From assembly GCA_022828595.1 (NCBI GenBank), contig JAKGHH010000003.1, positions 52,565,759 to 52,629,758 of the forward strand: a stretch of 64,000 bases of DNA, written 5' to 3'. The notes below the pieces were generated by a model, which worked only from the letters and a program-made list of their open reading frames with translations, did not search any database and was not told where the DNA came from. This document shows, in pieces, positions 1 to 12,423 of this stretch. Positions within the stretch are counted from its first letter, which is position 1, and every line of letters starts with the position of its first letter. The stretch is from Nelumbo lutea. Its lineage: Eukaryota; Streptophyta; Magnoliopsida; Proteales; Nelumbonaceae. The position numbers and the translations under genes are program-made.

Positions 1-29
1 CCTCTGGAATACAAGGTGTCAACTCGGAA

Positions 30-1000
30 CTACCATCTCTTGACTCGGGCATTGTAATATCGAGCTACTTGTTGTTGGTAAGTTGTAGTTCGGATGTAGG
101 CCAGGTCGCGTACCTCTTTGATCAGGTCAAGGTTTGTCCGAAGCTCATCATCATTGGCCTCCTCGTTATACACCTCTAGTTGTAGGGTCGGTACTTCGAT
201 CTCGGTTGGGATGATGGCCTCCATCCTCTACGTCAAGTTAACTGGTGTCTCACCCATTGCAGCCTTGATGGTCGTCCTATAGGCCCAAAGGACAGAGGGC
301 AGCTCGTCCACCCACAAACCCTTAGCTCACGCTAATCGAGTTTTTAGTGTGTGGAGAATGGCCCTACTCATCACCTCCTGTTCATTCACTTGCAGGTGCA
401 CTACCAATGTAAAGTTCTACTGGATCCCCATCTCGGAGCACTAGTTTTGGAACTTGATGTTTTCGAATTGCTTCCCATTATCCAAAATCAGCACCTTGGG
501 TAATCTGAAGCGGCACACTATATTCTTCCAGAAGAAGTTCTATACATTGTGGGCTGTGATCATCACCAACGGCTTGACTTCCACCCACTTTGTAAAGTAA
601 TCCACTGCCATGACCAGAAATCTCCTCTGCCCGGTTGCTAGTGGGAATGGACCGAGGATATCTATTCCCCACTAGACAAAAGGCCACAGGTTGTTCAAGT
701 ACTTCAGATCGACGACAGGTTGATAAAGGATATTGGCATGCCTCTAGCAATTGTCACACTTCTTGATGAACTCGAGTGCATCCGCCTTCATTATGGGCTA
801 GTAGTACTCTTGCCCTAGCGCTTTTTGGGTGAGTGCCCTGCCCTCCAGGTGTCCTCCACAGAGACCTTCATGGATCTCATGCAGTACTCGGTCTACTTCT
901 AAGGGTCGTAAGCAGTGCAAGTAGGGGAGCATGAAGGATCTCCTATACAGTCGCCCGTCGATAAGGATGTACTGGGCTGATTAACGCTCTACCCCCCAAG
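30..1000 (-). pseudogene. Gypsy integrase, broken and incomplete
   Basis: The catalytic-core remnant is visible across frames at 740-480 (ILGPFPLATGQRRFLVM, then DYFTKWVEVKPLV). The C-terminal part at 224-30 reads IIPTEIEVPTLQLEVYNEEA and YQQQVARYYNARVKRW, typical of Tat integrase tails. Stops lie between the parts. Confidence 0.75.
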
Positions 1001-1339
1001 TTGAATTACGGTCTGCTAGTAGGGTCCCGTGGAGCAGATAATCAATAGGCGGGTTGACTAGTTCGGTTCTGCTTGCAACATGGTAGTGACCTCTTCTGCC
1101 CCCCGAATATGTTGGGTCAAGGCAGGTCTTCTATGTACAGCGTCTTCATTGTGTTGTCGCTTATGCTCACCAACTTCAATAGTGTGTCAGCCTCAGCATT
1201 CTCAGACCTTGGTACTTTCCGAATGAACCAAGAGTGGAAGCCGGGTAGGAGTTTCCTCACTTTGGCAAAATAAGCCATCATGATTGGTTCCCAAGCCTCA
1301 TACTCACCATTTACCTAGTTCACGACTAGCTGGGAATCG

Positions 1340-1747
1340 CTACACACCACGACATTCTTCGTGTCGACATCCTTTGCCAAGTGCAGCACGGCTATCAATG
1401 CCTCGTTGTTCGGTGTCGAATCCAAACCGGAGAGCGTACTCCAACTTCACTCTGCTTGGCTCATACAATATGAGTCCAACACCACTTCCTTGTTGATTAG
1501 ACGAGCCATCAACATGGAGGATCCCAGGCTCCTCATCCAAGACCGGGTTTTCCTTGACCGGAACAGGTGCCGCACTGGTTGATGCCTCCGATGTGCTAGT
1601 CGGCTTATCCACCTCAGGGGCCGATGTGTTGAACGTACATTCCACGAAAAAATCCACCAAGACTTGAGCTTTGATGGCTGGGCGTGGCTCAAACCGAATG
1701 TCGTACTCGCTTAGCTCGATGGCCAACTTCATCGGTCTGCATGACAA
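1340..1747 (-). pseudogene. Second (archaeal-like) RNase H domain of the Gypsy element
   Basis: After the RT-linked RNase H, the frame reads KLAIELSEYDIRFEPRPAIK and then GILHVDGSSNQQGSGVGLIL plus YALRFGFDTE. This extra RNase H marks the Tat group of plant Gypsy elements. It ends in shifted sequence at about 1400. Confidence 0.75.
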
Positions 1748-1756
1748 CTCAGGCTT

Positions 1757-2771
1757 CTATAAGACATGCTTTAGGGGTATGTCAATGATGACAACGATTG
1801 TGTGAGCTTGGAAGTAGGGGCGTAGCTTCCGAGCCACGATATCCAGGGCATAGACTAGCATCTCGATGTCGAGGTACCTTGTCTCTATTTCTTGCAAAAC
1901 TATACTTATATAGTAGGCGGGTCGTTGGATCCGGCCTACTTCTCGGATTAGTACCGAGCTGACCATCACATCACTCGCAAAGAGGTACAATCTCAGCTCG
2001 TCTCCAACTTCGGGTTGGGTTAAAACCGGTGGTGTACTTTGGTATTTTTTTAGCTCGTCGAACGCGAGTTGGCACTCATCGGACCATTCAAAGTCCTTGT
2101 TCTTTTTTATTGCCTTAAAGAAGGGTAGGCACTGACCTACCGATTTAGACATAAACCGGTTTAAGACGGCTACCCAACTAGCTAGTATTTGTACTTCTTT
2201 GATGTTCCAAGATGGTCTCGTATCTAGTATGGCCTTGATTTTGATCGGGTTGGCCTCAATGACAAGCCGGTTCACTATATAGCCAAGAAATTTGCCCGAT
2301 GTGACCACAAAGACACACTTGTTTGGGTTGAACTTCATGTTATATTTCCTTAAAATTTGAAAAACATAATTTAAATCATCAAGTAAAGAGATGGAAAATT
2401 GGGTCTTCACACCATGTCATCAACATAACATTCAATTTTATTTCCAATAAGAGGTTCAAAAATTTTGTTTACAAGACGCTGGAAGGTCACTCCATCATTT
2501 TTCTGTCTCAAGGGCATCACTTTATAACCGTATAGCCCAAATTTAGTTACAAATGCAGTATTGTCCTAGTCGGCAAGGTCCATCCTAATCTGGTTGTAAC
2601 CGGAGTATCGTCCATGAAACTCAACAACTCATGGCCCGATGTCGCATCTACCAAACGATCTATTCTAGGAAGAGGGAAGTAATCCTTTGAGCAGGCTCTG
2701 TTGAGGTCGGTGTAGTCAATGCACATGTGCCACTTTCTGTTAGCTTTCTTCACGAGCACAGGGTTGGCCAC
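1757..2771 (-). pseudogene. Gypsy reverse transcriptase and RNase H, broken
   Basis: The 2771-2547 frame has PVLVKKANRKWHMCIDYTDL (RT fingers). The catalytic ECYVDDMV is just upstream of 2410 and is followed at once by a stop. The 2410-1757 frame holds KFNPNKCVFVVTSGKFLGYI, then the RNase H start LRLYLFASDVMVSSVLIREV. Several frame breaks make it non-functional. Confidence 0.85.
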
Positions 2772-3370
2772 CCAGCTCAGGTATTGGACCTCTTTAACAA
2801 AGTCTACTATAAGGAGCTTCCTGACCTCCTCATCAACTACCCTCCACTGCTCCGGGGCAAGATTCCTTTTTCATTGTCTAATTGGCCTAACTAAGGAATC
2901 CACATTAATTTTGTAAGTTACGATGCTAGGGTCAATGTCAGGCATTTCTACTGCCAACCAAGCAAAAATATCTAAATTATTAAGTAAGAAACTTACTAGT
3001 TGTGACCAAAGCGGTTCCTTAGGCAAGTGTCGATCTGGAGGGTCTTCGTTGGCTCGACGTTAGAGACCAGGACCTGGACTATTTCCTTCATTGGGGCAGC
3101 GCACTCCTCTGTATGCTCGAGGGGTGGTTCTAGTTTGACGTCGTCCGTCAACATTGCCTTGCCCTTCAATACGGCTACGTAGCACTTGCATGACTCTAGC
3201 TGGTTACCTCATACTACCCTTACTCTGTAGCTCGTCGGAAATTTCATTGACAAGTAGTAAGTTGACACCGCCGTACATAGGGCGTGCAAGATGGGCCGAC
3301 CTAAGATTGTGTTGTCAAGGGATGGAGTTGCAACCACCAGGAATGTATGCTTGAAGCGTACTGAGTTGGG

Positions 3371-3610
3371 CTAGGTTTCTACTACAACCGGGATCATAAT
3401 TCGGCCAAGGGGCTTCACCACATCTCCGCTGAACCCGACCAAGGGTGTGTCTGCTGGTTGCAAATCTTTTCGCTCCAGCTGTAGCTTATCAAATGCCTCC
3501 ATTAACAAAATGTCCACCGAACTCCAAGAGTCTACCAATATCTGCTTCACCTCGAAGTCGTTAATTACCAGCTTAACCACGAGGGTGTCGTTATGCGGAT
3601 ACTGAATCAC
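3371..3610 (-). pseudogene. Gypsy aspartic protease (retropepsin) fragment with altered active site
   Basis: Reads VINDFEVKQILVDSWSSVDI, followed by PLVGFSGDVVKPLGRI. Plant Gypsy proteases have VDxGSS here; this copy has Asp-Ser-Trp, so the active-site Gly is lost. It lies between gag and RT as expected. Confidence 0.8.
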
Positions 3611-3854
3611 GCGTACATCGTCCTTGGTAAAATAGATTGCCTTCTCGACTCAAGGTCGCTTCGATGGATTCTCATCTTCATGCCTCAGCTTCCAGAATGT
3701 TGCCTTGCCTGCTAATGTATTGCACCCCGCTACAATAGACCCGACGGTGATCATATTGGCCACCTTGCGGATTGGCCTGTCCTATGGTGGCGGCGATTGC
3801 CGGGGTGGCTATTGGTCATTCCTTCTACTCGACTTTGGTGTGTCCTTACATTGG

Positions 3855-4695
3855 TCAGTCCGCTGCTTCCCTGTCTTCATGCTTCATAAAGTGCTTCAGG
3901 TATCCGTAGTGGATCAACTCCTCGATCTTGCCCTTGAGGCTATGGCAACCCTTCGTACCATGCCCAAAATCATGGTGGAAATGGCAATTTACATTGGGGT
4001 TTCTGGTTTCTAGTTCTCCTCTCATCCTAGGCAGCCACTTGATGTAGCTAGTATCCTTGATCGCCATAAGGATTTCACCCCGCTTCGCATTCAGAGGGGT
4101 GTAGCTAGACCTTTGAATAGGTGGGGTCCTAGATCGCCAACTTGACGTAGAACCCCAAGGTGGTGACTTGCTCTTCTGTCGTGGGAGCTTACTTCGCTTG
4201 TGCAGGGACTTACTTCGCTTTGGCAACTTGCTCTTCCATCGCCGATGTTTGTTGCTACTGGTACCTTCATCTTCTTGCTTCCTCTTCTTGCCTTGTTGCA
4301 GCTCTAACCTGGACTTCCTCTGCCTTGATGAACTTGTCAGTTTCGTCGAGGAACTTATCCATTGTCTTCGGAGGGCTCAACCCGAGGTGCCAACGAAACT
4401 CAATGTGTTGAACTCCCTTATGGGCTGCAGTAAACTGCACAGCTCGGTCGAGGTCGGGTATCTGCAAGCACTTCACATTGAACCTTTTGATGTAGCTTTT
4501 GATCAACTCATTTTTGCACTGGACCATGTTCAAAAGGCTCACTACGGATTTTGAGCACTTCTTACTTGTGATGAAGTGGGTAGTAAACAGCCCCATGAAT
4601 TGCACCCAGCTCCTGATTGAACCCGGTGGTAGGTTTTTGTACCATGACCTAGTCGTGTGCTCGTGTCTCTGAAGGTCATGGAGAAGGCCATGCAT
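3855..4695 (-). pseudogene. Gypsy gag, broken
   Basis: Two overlapping minus-strand frames. The upstream one (4695-4267) carries a retrotransposon gag region with SWYKNLPPGSIRSWVQF and a Phe-rich helix. The downstream one (4226-3855) is Lys/Arg/Ser-rich with CHFHHDFGHGTKGCHSLK, the zinc-knuckle-like Cys/His segment seen in Tat-type gag. A frameshift separates them. The region 4700-5900 upstream probably holds the gag N-terminus and leader, but it is too decayed to delimit. Confidence 0.75.
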
Positions 4696-6189
4696 AGGCT
4701 TGCCTCATCTGCTCCGGCGAGTAACATCAGGGACAGGAAACTATTAACGTAGTCATTCAGGTCGGTGTTCTTGTTGTACGTCTCCAGTGCAGGTGTCTTG
4801 AAGCCTTTTGGCCTTGGGGCCTAGAGGATTTCTGGTGCTAGGGGGAGGGCCGACTCAATAAAATAGGAGCCAGTTGTGCAGCCACCGAGCTCACTTCCTC
4901 CCTTCCCCTATCTGTTGCTGCTTGCGGGCCGAAGTATGATGTGCTCTGCGATAATGTCGCTTCTTCGCTGCTTCGTGGTTAGGACTATTAACCTCGGTTT
5001 CAGCCCTATGTTTTCTTTATCATGAACACTGCCCTGAGTAGGAGGCGGGTCCCTGTTACTGGCATTCTCATTGAAGGGATGTTGGTTGTTGCGGACTAAG
5101 GGGTCCCAAGCTACTAGTTACTAACCTGGTTTTCTTGATTCTCATGCGCGTGATTGCCACTGATCGGTCCTGGATTGGCGGTTGTTCTGTGGCCGATCCC
5201 TCCGATCTAACACCTGGGAAGGTGGTGGTGTGCGCCGACCCACTGTTGGATCCCGAGGTGGGGTTTGGCCCCGTGGAGGGGTTGGGACCCGATATGTCCT
5301 CCCACCCTGGGGAGGAGATCAGTGCACATTCTGCTGGTGCTAGTTCTGATTCGGCTGGAATCAGAACACCTTCGAGATCCTTGGCTAATGCCCTTATATA
5401 GACAAGTTTTCATGGGTTACACGAAACACCTCTGAAATCCTTGGCCTAGGCCGTTAGGAGTCCATTCTGCCCTGGAAGGTTGATAACGTGCTGGCCGATA
5501 AGGCCTATCATATCCATCCGATCTGAGCAAAATGAGGATAAGACCTACAGTCATATGGCGTGATCCCGAAGAGCTCGGGGACAATTGGCAAGCTTCTAGA
5601 AGTTTGCTACATGTGTCCTCGGTAGACTAGGAAATCCTAAGCTACTCGGACCTTGGTCCCTACCAAGGTTCTCGAGACACCCGAGGTGGCCTGGCCCCCC
5701 GAAGTGGTCGAAAGTGCTGAAGTGGTAGTAAGTGTGTTGAGTCAAAGCCTAGTTGGCAGGTCGCATTCACATGTTTGCTGTTTAACAGGTTGGGCCAAAT
5801 CACCCCTCAACACAATCCGATATAGGATTGTTAGCACTTGACAGGTAATGATTTTCTTGGATTTCGATCGGGATAGCCACCAGTTCGAACAATAGAGTTC
5901 ACAGAGTAGGAGCTCGATTGATGATTAGAATGATAGAGGAATGACAATGGGGTGATAAGAAGGAAAACTATGGAGGTAAATGGGACCGGAAGAGTCTGGG
6001 TTTATCTTAAAATCAAAATAGGGAATCAGAGAAGGATTGCATCGTCGTAAGTCATCTATTCTTGTTGATGGTACACAGCGAACATAGAGAACTGCGACGG
6101 GAGAAACTCAAGGCGGTCACCACAGGTTCGCCTTCGGAGGGAGAAGATGATGAATAGTAAACTTCTCTAGAAAATCCCTTGACAGTGAT

Positions 6190-7383
6190 CTTGTCGGTTC
6201 CCTGGCGCTAGAAGGAAGGCGAATGAAGCTTACATTGAATTTATATGGGAGGCAGGGGTAATTTTATAATTTTGGGAAACATTTGGGTATTTTGGTAATT
6301 TTTTAAAGGTTGGGTCAAACCAGGTCTAAAGGGGTCAGGCTAGGTTTCTGTTTCAATGGTGGGGAATTTTTTATCAAAAAATGGAGGGTTGAGATATGAC
6401 TATGTGCTGAAGAGGTTTGTGTGAATGGGCCAGTGAGATTGGCCAAAACGAAATATTTTTAGATGAAAGGGTAAATGGGGGTATTTTTGGCTGAAATTTG
6501 GCAAGGTGGGGTTTTTGAGCATTCTGGGTTGATTGGTGGGGTCAAATTAGCCCAATTGGGCACATATTGGGTAGGTCTAGAAAGGGCTCGATTTGGTTAA
6601 TCTAAGGCATCACAACAAAATCTTTGTGTAATCAAAGAGCAAACAATGTATATTCACAAGGTAGGATTTTTGGGTAATCTGAGGTAATTTGTAAGGTTAG
6701 ATTGAGCCAACAGGGCCCGGATTAGGTAGATATAGAATCCAGTCAATTTAGAGCCTTGACATGGAATCTTTGTGTAATCAAGTGTAAATGAAAGTATTTG
6801 GGGCAGAAATTTCACAGGTGGGTATTTGGGGGTGTACGGGTTCTAATGATGAGTTCTGATTAGTCTTAGAGGGTCAAGGTCATAGGGATTTGGATCAACG
6901 AGATGTGGGAACAAAATCTTTGTTTAATGGACGGGCAGACGGGAGAATCTAGGGCTAAAACTTTATGGGAAGGTGTTTTGATGTGTTTAGAGTTTAATGA
7001 TGTGGTTTGATCGGTTCAGATCTGTCCAAATCAAGGGAATCTGGGTCCTGAGGTTTTAGCTTAAGGAGAGGGGTCAAAATGGAATCTTTGCTTGATGAAT
7101 GGGTGAACAGAGGAATTTTGAGTTCAAATTTCATGGGTAGGTGTCTTAGGAGCTTCTAGGTCTGATGGTTGTGTCTAATCTAATGGTTGAGATGTAAGTG
7201 GGGGTCAATTAGGGCCATCGGGTAGGTATCGGGCATGTTTAACGATGGATCTGAGGGCTTTTGAGGTGAAATTCAGGGTTTTTGGGTTTTTGGCTGTTTC
7301 AGATGGATCATAAGGTTCTGATTAGGGATCTGGGTTGAATTAGAGGTTCAAGCGGTGGATTGAGCAAAAATTGGGTGCTGACA
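6190..7383 (-). repeat. Probable 5' LTR of the minus-strand Gypsy element, with degenerate tandem repeats
   Basis: On the minus strand it starts TGTCAGCACCC at 7383. Near 6212-6190 the minus strand reads CTAGCGCCAGGGAACCGACA, which may be the primer-binding/leader junction; that boundary is inferred. Within 6440-7300 a degenerate unit recurs on the + strand (A-ATCTTTGTGTAATC followed by GGGT and GAAATTT motifs). Confidence 0.5.
6445..7300. repeat. Degenerate tandem repeat, about 147-167 bp units, 5-6 copies
   Basis: The motif AATCTTTGTGTAATC and variants occur near 6618, 6766, 6914 and 7081. A more decayed copy is near 6450 (AAATATTTTTAGATGAA) and another possible one near 7230. Spacings are about 148, 148 and 167 bp. 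Each is followed at similar distance by a GAAATTT..GGT stretch and a TCTAATGATG-like stretch. Tandem repeats near LTRs are known for Tat-group elements. Confidence 0.6.
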
Positions 7384-8131
7384 CAATTATTTTTACAAAA
7401 ACATTTATTTTCCAAATTTTCTTTTCACATGAATCACTACCCCAAACCCATCCAATCTCTTTTCTGAAATTGATTTATTTTTCAAAATTGCCCTTCATAT
7501 CGATCATTCAAAGGTAAAGCTGTAACTTTAAATTCTTTTTGTTTTTGTTGTTCAAAAGTTTGTATTATTTTTTCCTCTTATAGCAACCAACCTCAATAGT
7601 AATTATGGGTATTTTAGGCATTTTCATGTCATTTTTAGAAGATTCTATCAGAGGGGGGTATACTTGTAAGTGTATCAAAAAAGTTTAGGGAAGGTTTCAA
7701 TAATTTATAGATAGAGGATCTACTTGACAGGCTACATGTTTAGTTTAGGAGTGATCATGGTTAGGCCGGGCCTTTCACTTGTTATAAGGGCAATAGCTTG
7801 GGCATGGGCCCGACCTGGCCCATGGTGAATTCAAATCAATTGAATGCTTGTAATAGCAAGTTGTGGAACCAATGGTAGTGCTCCACACCAATGATAAAAT
7901 ACATGGGGCCCACATTGATAGGTTAGATGATTGTGGGCCCCATATATTTTATGACTAGTGTAGAGTGTTACTATCAATCCCACAACTTACTCAACAACTA
8001 ATGCAGTCAACTAATCCTATCTCACCCAAGGTTGCGGGTTTGAAACATAAGCCTAGGTCTAGGTTGGACAAGACCTAATTTGGGACTTATCTTTTTATGT
8101 AAAATATACAACATATATCTAATATTTTATA

Positions 8132-9361
8132 GGGTAAATTGTATATTAGGACCATATACTTTAGGGTCCCGTTTGTTTCAAGAACTCTCATGGGGAAATA
8201 TTGGTCAATAGGATTATGGTTCCCATTGACCGATTCTCCCATGTTCTTTTTCATAGATTCATGTGGGACCTATGAGAAAGTCACTATCCCTAAGTATCAC
8301 TTACCCTCCTAGGTGGGTAAATAACTTTCCCACTTGAAGGGAAGGTTGTTAGCATATGGTGGAACAACATTGTCCCTTCTAAATAGATATTTTTTTAGGG
8401 TAAAATGGCCATTATCCCACTTGAGCAATATAAGAACATAGATAAATTTATTGACCCGGGAAACACTTACCCAGGTAAGTGAATTTACTTGGGTAAATGG
8501 CTGAAAGGAAAGCAAACAAGGCTTGGGAGTAATCTCACTTTAGCACCCAAACTTTAAAATGTGCCACTATAATACCTGAACTCCTTAAAACCACCATTTT
8601 AGTCCCATAGTTATCATTCTGTCCATTATCTATAGCATGTGACAACGTGTGTGACTTAAAAGTTTTAAAAATGTCGTAAGTACCCTTCTCATTATTTTTT
8701 GGACCATTGTACAATTTTCTTTAAAACCATTAAAACTTTAGTCCTTTCTTATTTTCATTCATGCTTTTCAACAATGGAATTAGAAGATGAGATCTAATGA
8801 TCTCAACTATGTTGCATTAGGATGAAACACAAGCAATTCCCTAGCCAAATCATTATCACATGCAATCAACTATTCGACCGCCACCACACACAAAAGCAAG
8901 TGTGGGCACTTTGTGATGCTTGTTTTGAAGAAAAAAATACGGTTTTTCATCTTGATTTTCTTCCTTGACAGTGGTAACAATTATTCGTCCACTTTGACAA
9001 TGACAATGATCTAAAACCCCTATCTTCTTAGGTGAATAAGTACAAAAAAGATTAGTAGAGAACCTCTGTATTATCAGTAGCAATGACATTCTCTACGACT
9101 CTTTTCCAATGATGATTTTTTGTCATAAGTATGCTAGTGAGAAGTACTAAAAGCCATATAAGTCTAATTGGTCTGTTCACATGGCAAATGCAGCCTCAAT
9201 GGGTACTTTTATCCTTTCACCTACCATCTAACATCAATTAATGGATTTGGCCTAAAGTAGCATTTTTTTTAGATTTTAGGTATTGAAATGGTATGTGTTA
9301 AAGTTGGGGTACTAAAGTGAGACTACCCCCAAAGTATAATGTATTAATCTATAATTTACCC
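8132..9361. mobile_element. Mutator-like (MULE) MITE with long inverted repeats and perfect 9-bp target duplication
   Basis: Both ends read GGGTAAATT inward, and the direct 9-bp repeat TATTTTATA lies at 8123-8131 and 9362-9370. The inverted arms run over 100 bp: GTAATCTCACTTTAGCACCC near 8529 pairs with the complement of GGGGTACTAAAGTGAGACTA near 9306. No transposase frame is present. The left arm is interrupted by a nested element at about 8165-8523. Long TIRs and a 9-bp duplication fit MULEs. Confidence 0.85.
8165..8523. mobile_element. Nested MITE, hAT-like ends, inside the left arm of the MULE MITE
   Basis: Left end TCCCGTTTGTTTCAAG and right end GGAAAGCAAACAAGGCTTGG are imperfect inverted repeats. 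Removing the segment restores alignment of the surrounding MULE arm with its partner arm, which shows it is an insertion. The target duplication is not clear, so the family is inferred from end sequence only. Confidence 0.6.
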
Positions 9362-9370
9362 TATTTTATA

Positions 9371-10500
9371 TCATATATTATGTAATATGCATATAAAATT
9401 TATTTTGTACATTAAATGATATAAAATATTATATATAGTATGTATTATAAATTTCATCTTATAATATCTATATACAAAATAACATAGAATAAAATATATG
9501 CATATGACTAAATTATCTATAAAGTATACATATTTATAAATATGTAGGCTAAACTAGACTTGAAGTATTAGGCCTATAGTTGACCTTAAATTTTTGGGCC
9601 TAAGGTAGGCCTAGGCTAGGCTTGAACAAAAAACTTAGGCCGAAGCCCAGAATTTCAAGGGTGGGATTTGTGGGTAAGGCTAAAAATGATCACCCTAAGT
9701 TTAGTTCCAAGAGTAATTACCCCATATACAATTAAGCAGATGCTTGAAGATGATGTTGAGCCATTTAAAAAGAAAGTCCATTTAACAAGTGTGGAGATTG
9801 TAAGTAGTGCAAATCATGGCTCAAATTGGAAGAAGATGGTTCAATAAACTACTACAAAATAAAAATAAAAAAAAAAAACCAAATCAATTTGCATGATGGC
9901 AACATTACCACCCCTGAAACAACCTAGGTAGTAGGCCATGAAATACCACCACAATAACCTTAATATCTTAGAACTATTAGGGGAGCTAGTTGATAGTTCG
10001 ACAGTTCAAGTATCTCCTTTTTGGTGTTAGGCTAGAGTTCTTCCTTAGCATAAATACATTCCTTTGTTTCAATTGTGAGTCTCTATGTTTTAGGAGTCAA
10101 AAGTGTTCCATACTTTTATACTAGACTTCATCGTTATGAGAGTTTCAATGGAGGCATTTGCCCTTCTTTATTGATAACTCTTGACATTTTGCCACCATTT
10201 GCAAAGGATTCAAAAGATGTCCACTCATGGTGTTCACTTGTGGTTTCGATCCTAGCTGAGTGCAATGCCTAGCCTTTTCCACATTCAAACCTTAATCTCA
10301 AGCCTAGGTTAAATTGAATAATTTGGAGCCACTTGGGGATTTTTTAGACTAAAAATTCATTGTTTTCTTAGATTGAAGGAAGGCTTTCAAAACTCCCTCA
10401 CGTTTTATTTTTCCACATATTTTCCTAGTTTTTAATGCAAAAATTAGGTGGTGACTCCCACTTCCCCCTATGGACCTTACCCACAAGTTAGAATGTTATA
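9371..10500. other. AT-rich intergenic DNA, no gene recognised
   Basis: No coding frame with family resemblance. The stretch 10270-10500 may be the end of an LTR belonging to the + strand Gypsy remnant that follows. Confidence 0.4.
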
Positions 10501-11962
10501 GACTAGCGACTCCATTGGGGACTCTAGAGATTAGACTTAAAAAGTTTCCTCATACCTTAAAGTACATTGTTATGCATTTTTTAAATAAAATGGTGAATTA
10601 AAATAGGGAAACCCCATTTTTTAGGAATAAGGTTTCTAAATATCTTTTCTTTCATTTGACTTGTTTTCGGCTTAAAATAAAAATGTGGAGGCAACCAATG
10701 GCTAAGATTTTTGTCTAAACTTAACCTAATAACCAAGTGGTTGATTCCATTAATTGCATGGTTGATCACACCCACTACTAAGTTGATCCTCATTGGTTGT
10801 GTGACACTTTGTCGTAAAACAAATTTCTTGGTTCCCATTTACTCTTTGAGTTTTTATTTCCTTTCAAACTTTGCTTAGAGCCTTCTTAAGTTTCTAGGAA
10901 GGCCATAAAGTTAGATTTACTTTTGTTTAACTGTAAATAAGAGTTTCGTTTGTGCTTTTTGTTCTTTTAGATTCTTGTTCTTGTTGTTTGTGGTAAAAAA
11001 AGAGGCGGTTATTTTACAAAAATGCCCTAGGTGCACCTATCAACTTAATGCACACACCCACTCACTTTCACAACATGATCTCTCTTCTCTTTCTTTTAGG
11101 CATTACAAATGCATTGCGTTCATGGTTGTCCCTAAAACAACCCTAGGTAAGGTAATAACTAAGACTTGGTTCCATAAAATATAATGCCACTCGTAGTCAC
11201 ATACTCTTATTTTGAGGGTATATTGAAAAGAGTCCACCCTATACTATTTAATTGAATTATTTTCAAGAGGTGTATTGGTGTGCTCTTGTTGAGAGAACTT
11301 AAGCTTCAACTTTTTGCAAGTAAGAAACATAGAACCTTCCTTGGTGATGCATCCCAGAGTTCCCAGCATTATGACAAAGAGGATAGTTGTAAAGAGGAAG
11401 TTCTTTGCTACGATGAGACTTTGGTGCACGAGAGTGAAGAGCCCTAATGCACGTTAGTAAGGATTACAATGCAATAAAATATAAGAGAAAATACAATTTG
11501 AGTACAAAACATTAGACTAGGACTCATCGCATGCAACTTTGACACATTGCACTGGTGCGCAATGCTAAGGTTAATGCTAAGGTGCAATTTACACAGATAT
11601 TACATTACAAGGTCAACAATCACCAATACACCCGAAGTGACACGACAAACAACAATGCTCAAGGCCACATGCCCGTGTTCTAATTGTCAACTTCCTGTAG
11701 TCAATTCCTAAAGCACAATCACTATAGAACTGACCACCTAACGGATATCTTATTGGCCCCCTATCGTCTAAATCACACTCCATACATCGTCAACTATCCA
11801 ATTTTCATTTTAATCACAAGCCTACATAGTTGTGTCAACAACTCCTTTACTTAGTTATTTTGGGTTATTGATTAGGTGCCAATATTTTTGTATTGCTCAT
11901 CTCTCAATACTATATAAACCAAGAAAAGCCTTATAATAAATAGTTCTTGGATTTTGAATACC

Positions 11963-12423
11963 AAGGCCTTGTTTGAATAGAATTTTATAAAGTATTTTCA
12001 CACTTTTGAAAGTATAAAAATACAAAAAACATGACATAATCTTTGTACTATGTACTTTATACATTTTGCTTTCATACTTTTAAAAGTATGAAAAACCCCA
12101 AAAGCACAAAGTCAACTTTTTATACTTCACTCTTTTGGTGAAATTGTCCTTTTGTTTTCGTTCAAATGAGTGGTCCACTCGTTGCTACTAGAGTCGGACT
12201 ACCATCACTAGTCTTAGACACCGAAACTACTGGAAGCCATTACCAAATGTACAAACGATGTGCTTTTTTCAAACAAAAAATAGTATTTTTATTTTGGAAA
12301 GCATATTTTTCATAATTTTTACCCAAACGGTTTTCAAAGCAAAAATACAAAAAGTATTTTATGTACTTTATACTTTGATATTTTTAAAAGTACAAAAGTA
12401 CAAGTATATCCAAACAACGCCTA
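11963..12423. mobile_element. MITE with hAT-like ends
   Basis: Left end AAGGCCTTGTTTGAATA and right end TATCCAAACAACGCCTA form an imperfect inverted repeat. Subterminal AAAGTAT/ATACTTT motifs are repeated in both orientations (for example TTTGAAAGTATAAAAATAC and ATACTTTTAAAAGTATG). No coding capacity. The target duplication was not resolved. Confidence 0.55.

Larger units (their letters stand above)
1..7383 (-). mobile_element. Decayed Ty3/Gypsy LTR retrotransposon, probably Tat lineage, minus strand, truncated by the window edge
   Basis: Minus-strand order is gag (about 4700-3855), protease (about 3600), RT (2771-1960), RNase H (1960-1750), a second RNase H-like domain (about 1740-1340) and integrase (about 1000-30), the Gypsy order. 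The second RNase H (ILHVDGSSNQQGSGVGLIL) is typical of the Tat group. The probable 5' LTR begins on the minus strand at 7383 with TGTCAGCACCC. Many stops and frameshifts break the frame. The 3' LTR lies off the left edge. Confidence 0.85.
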
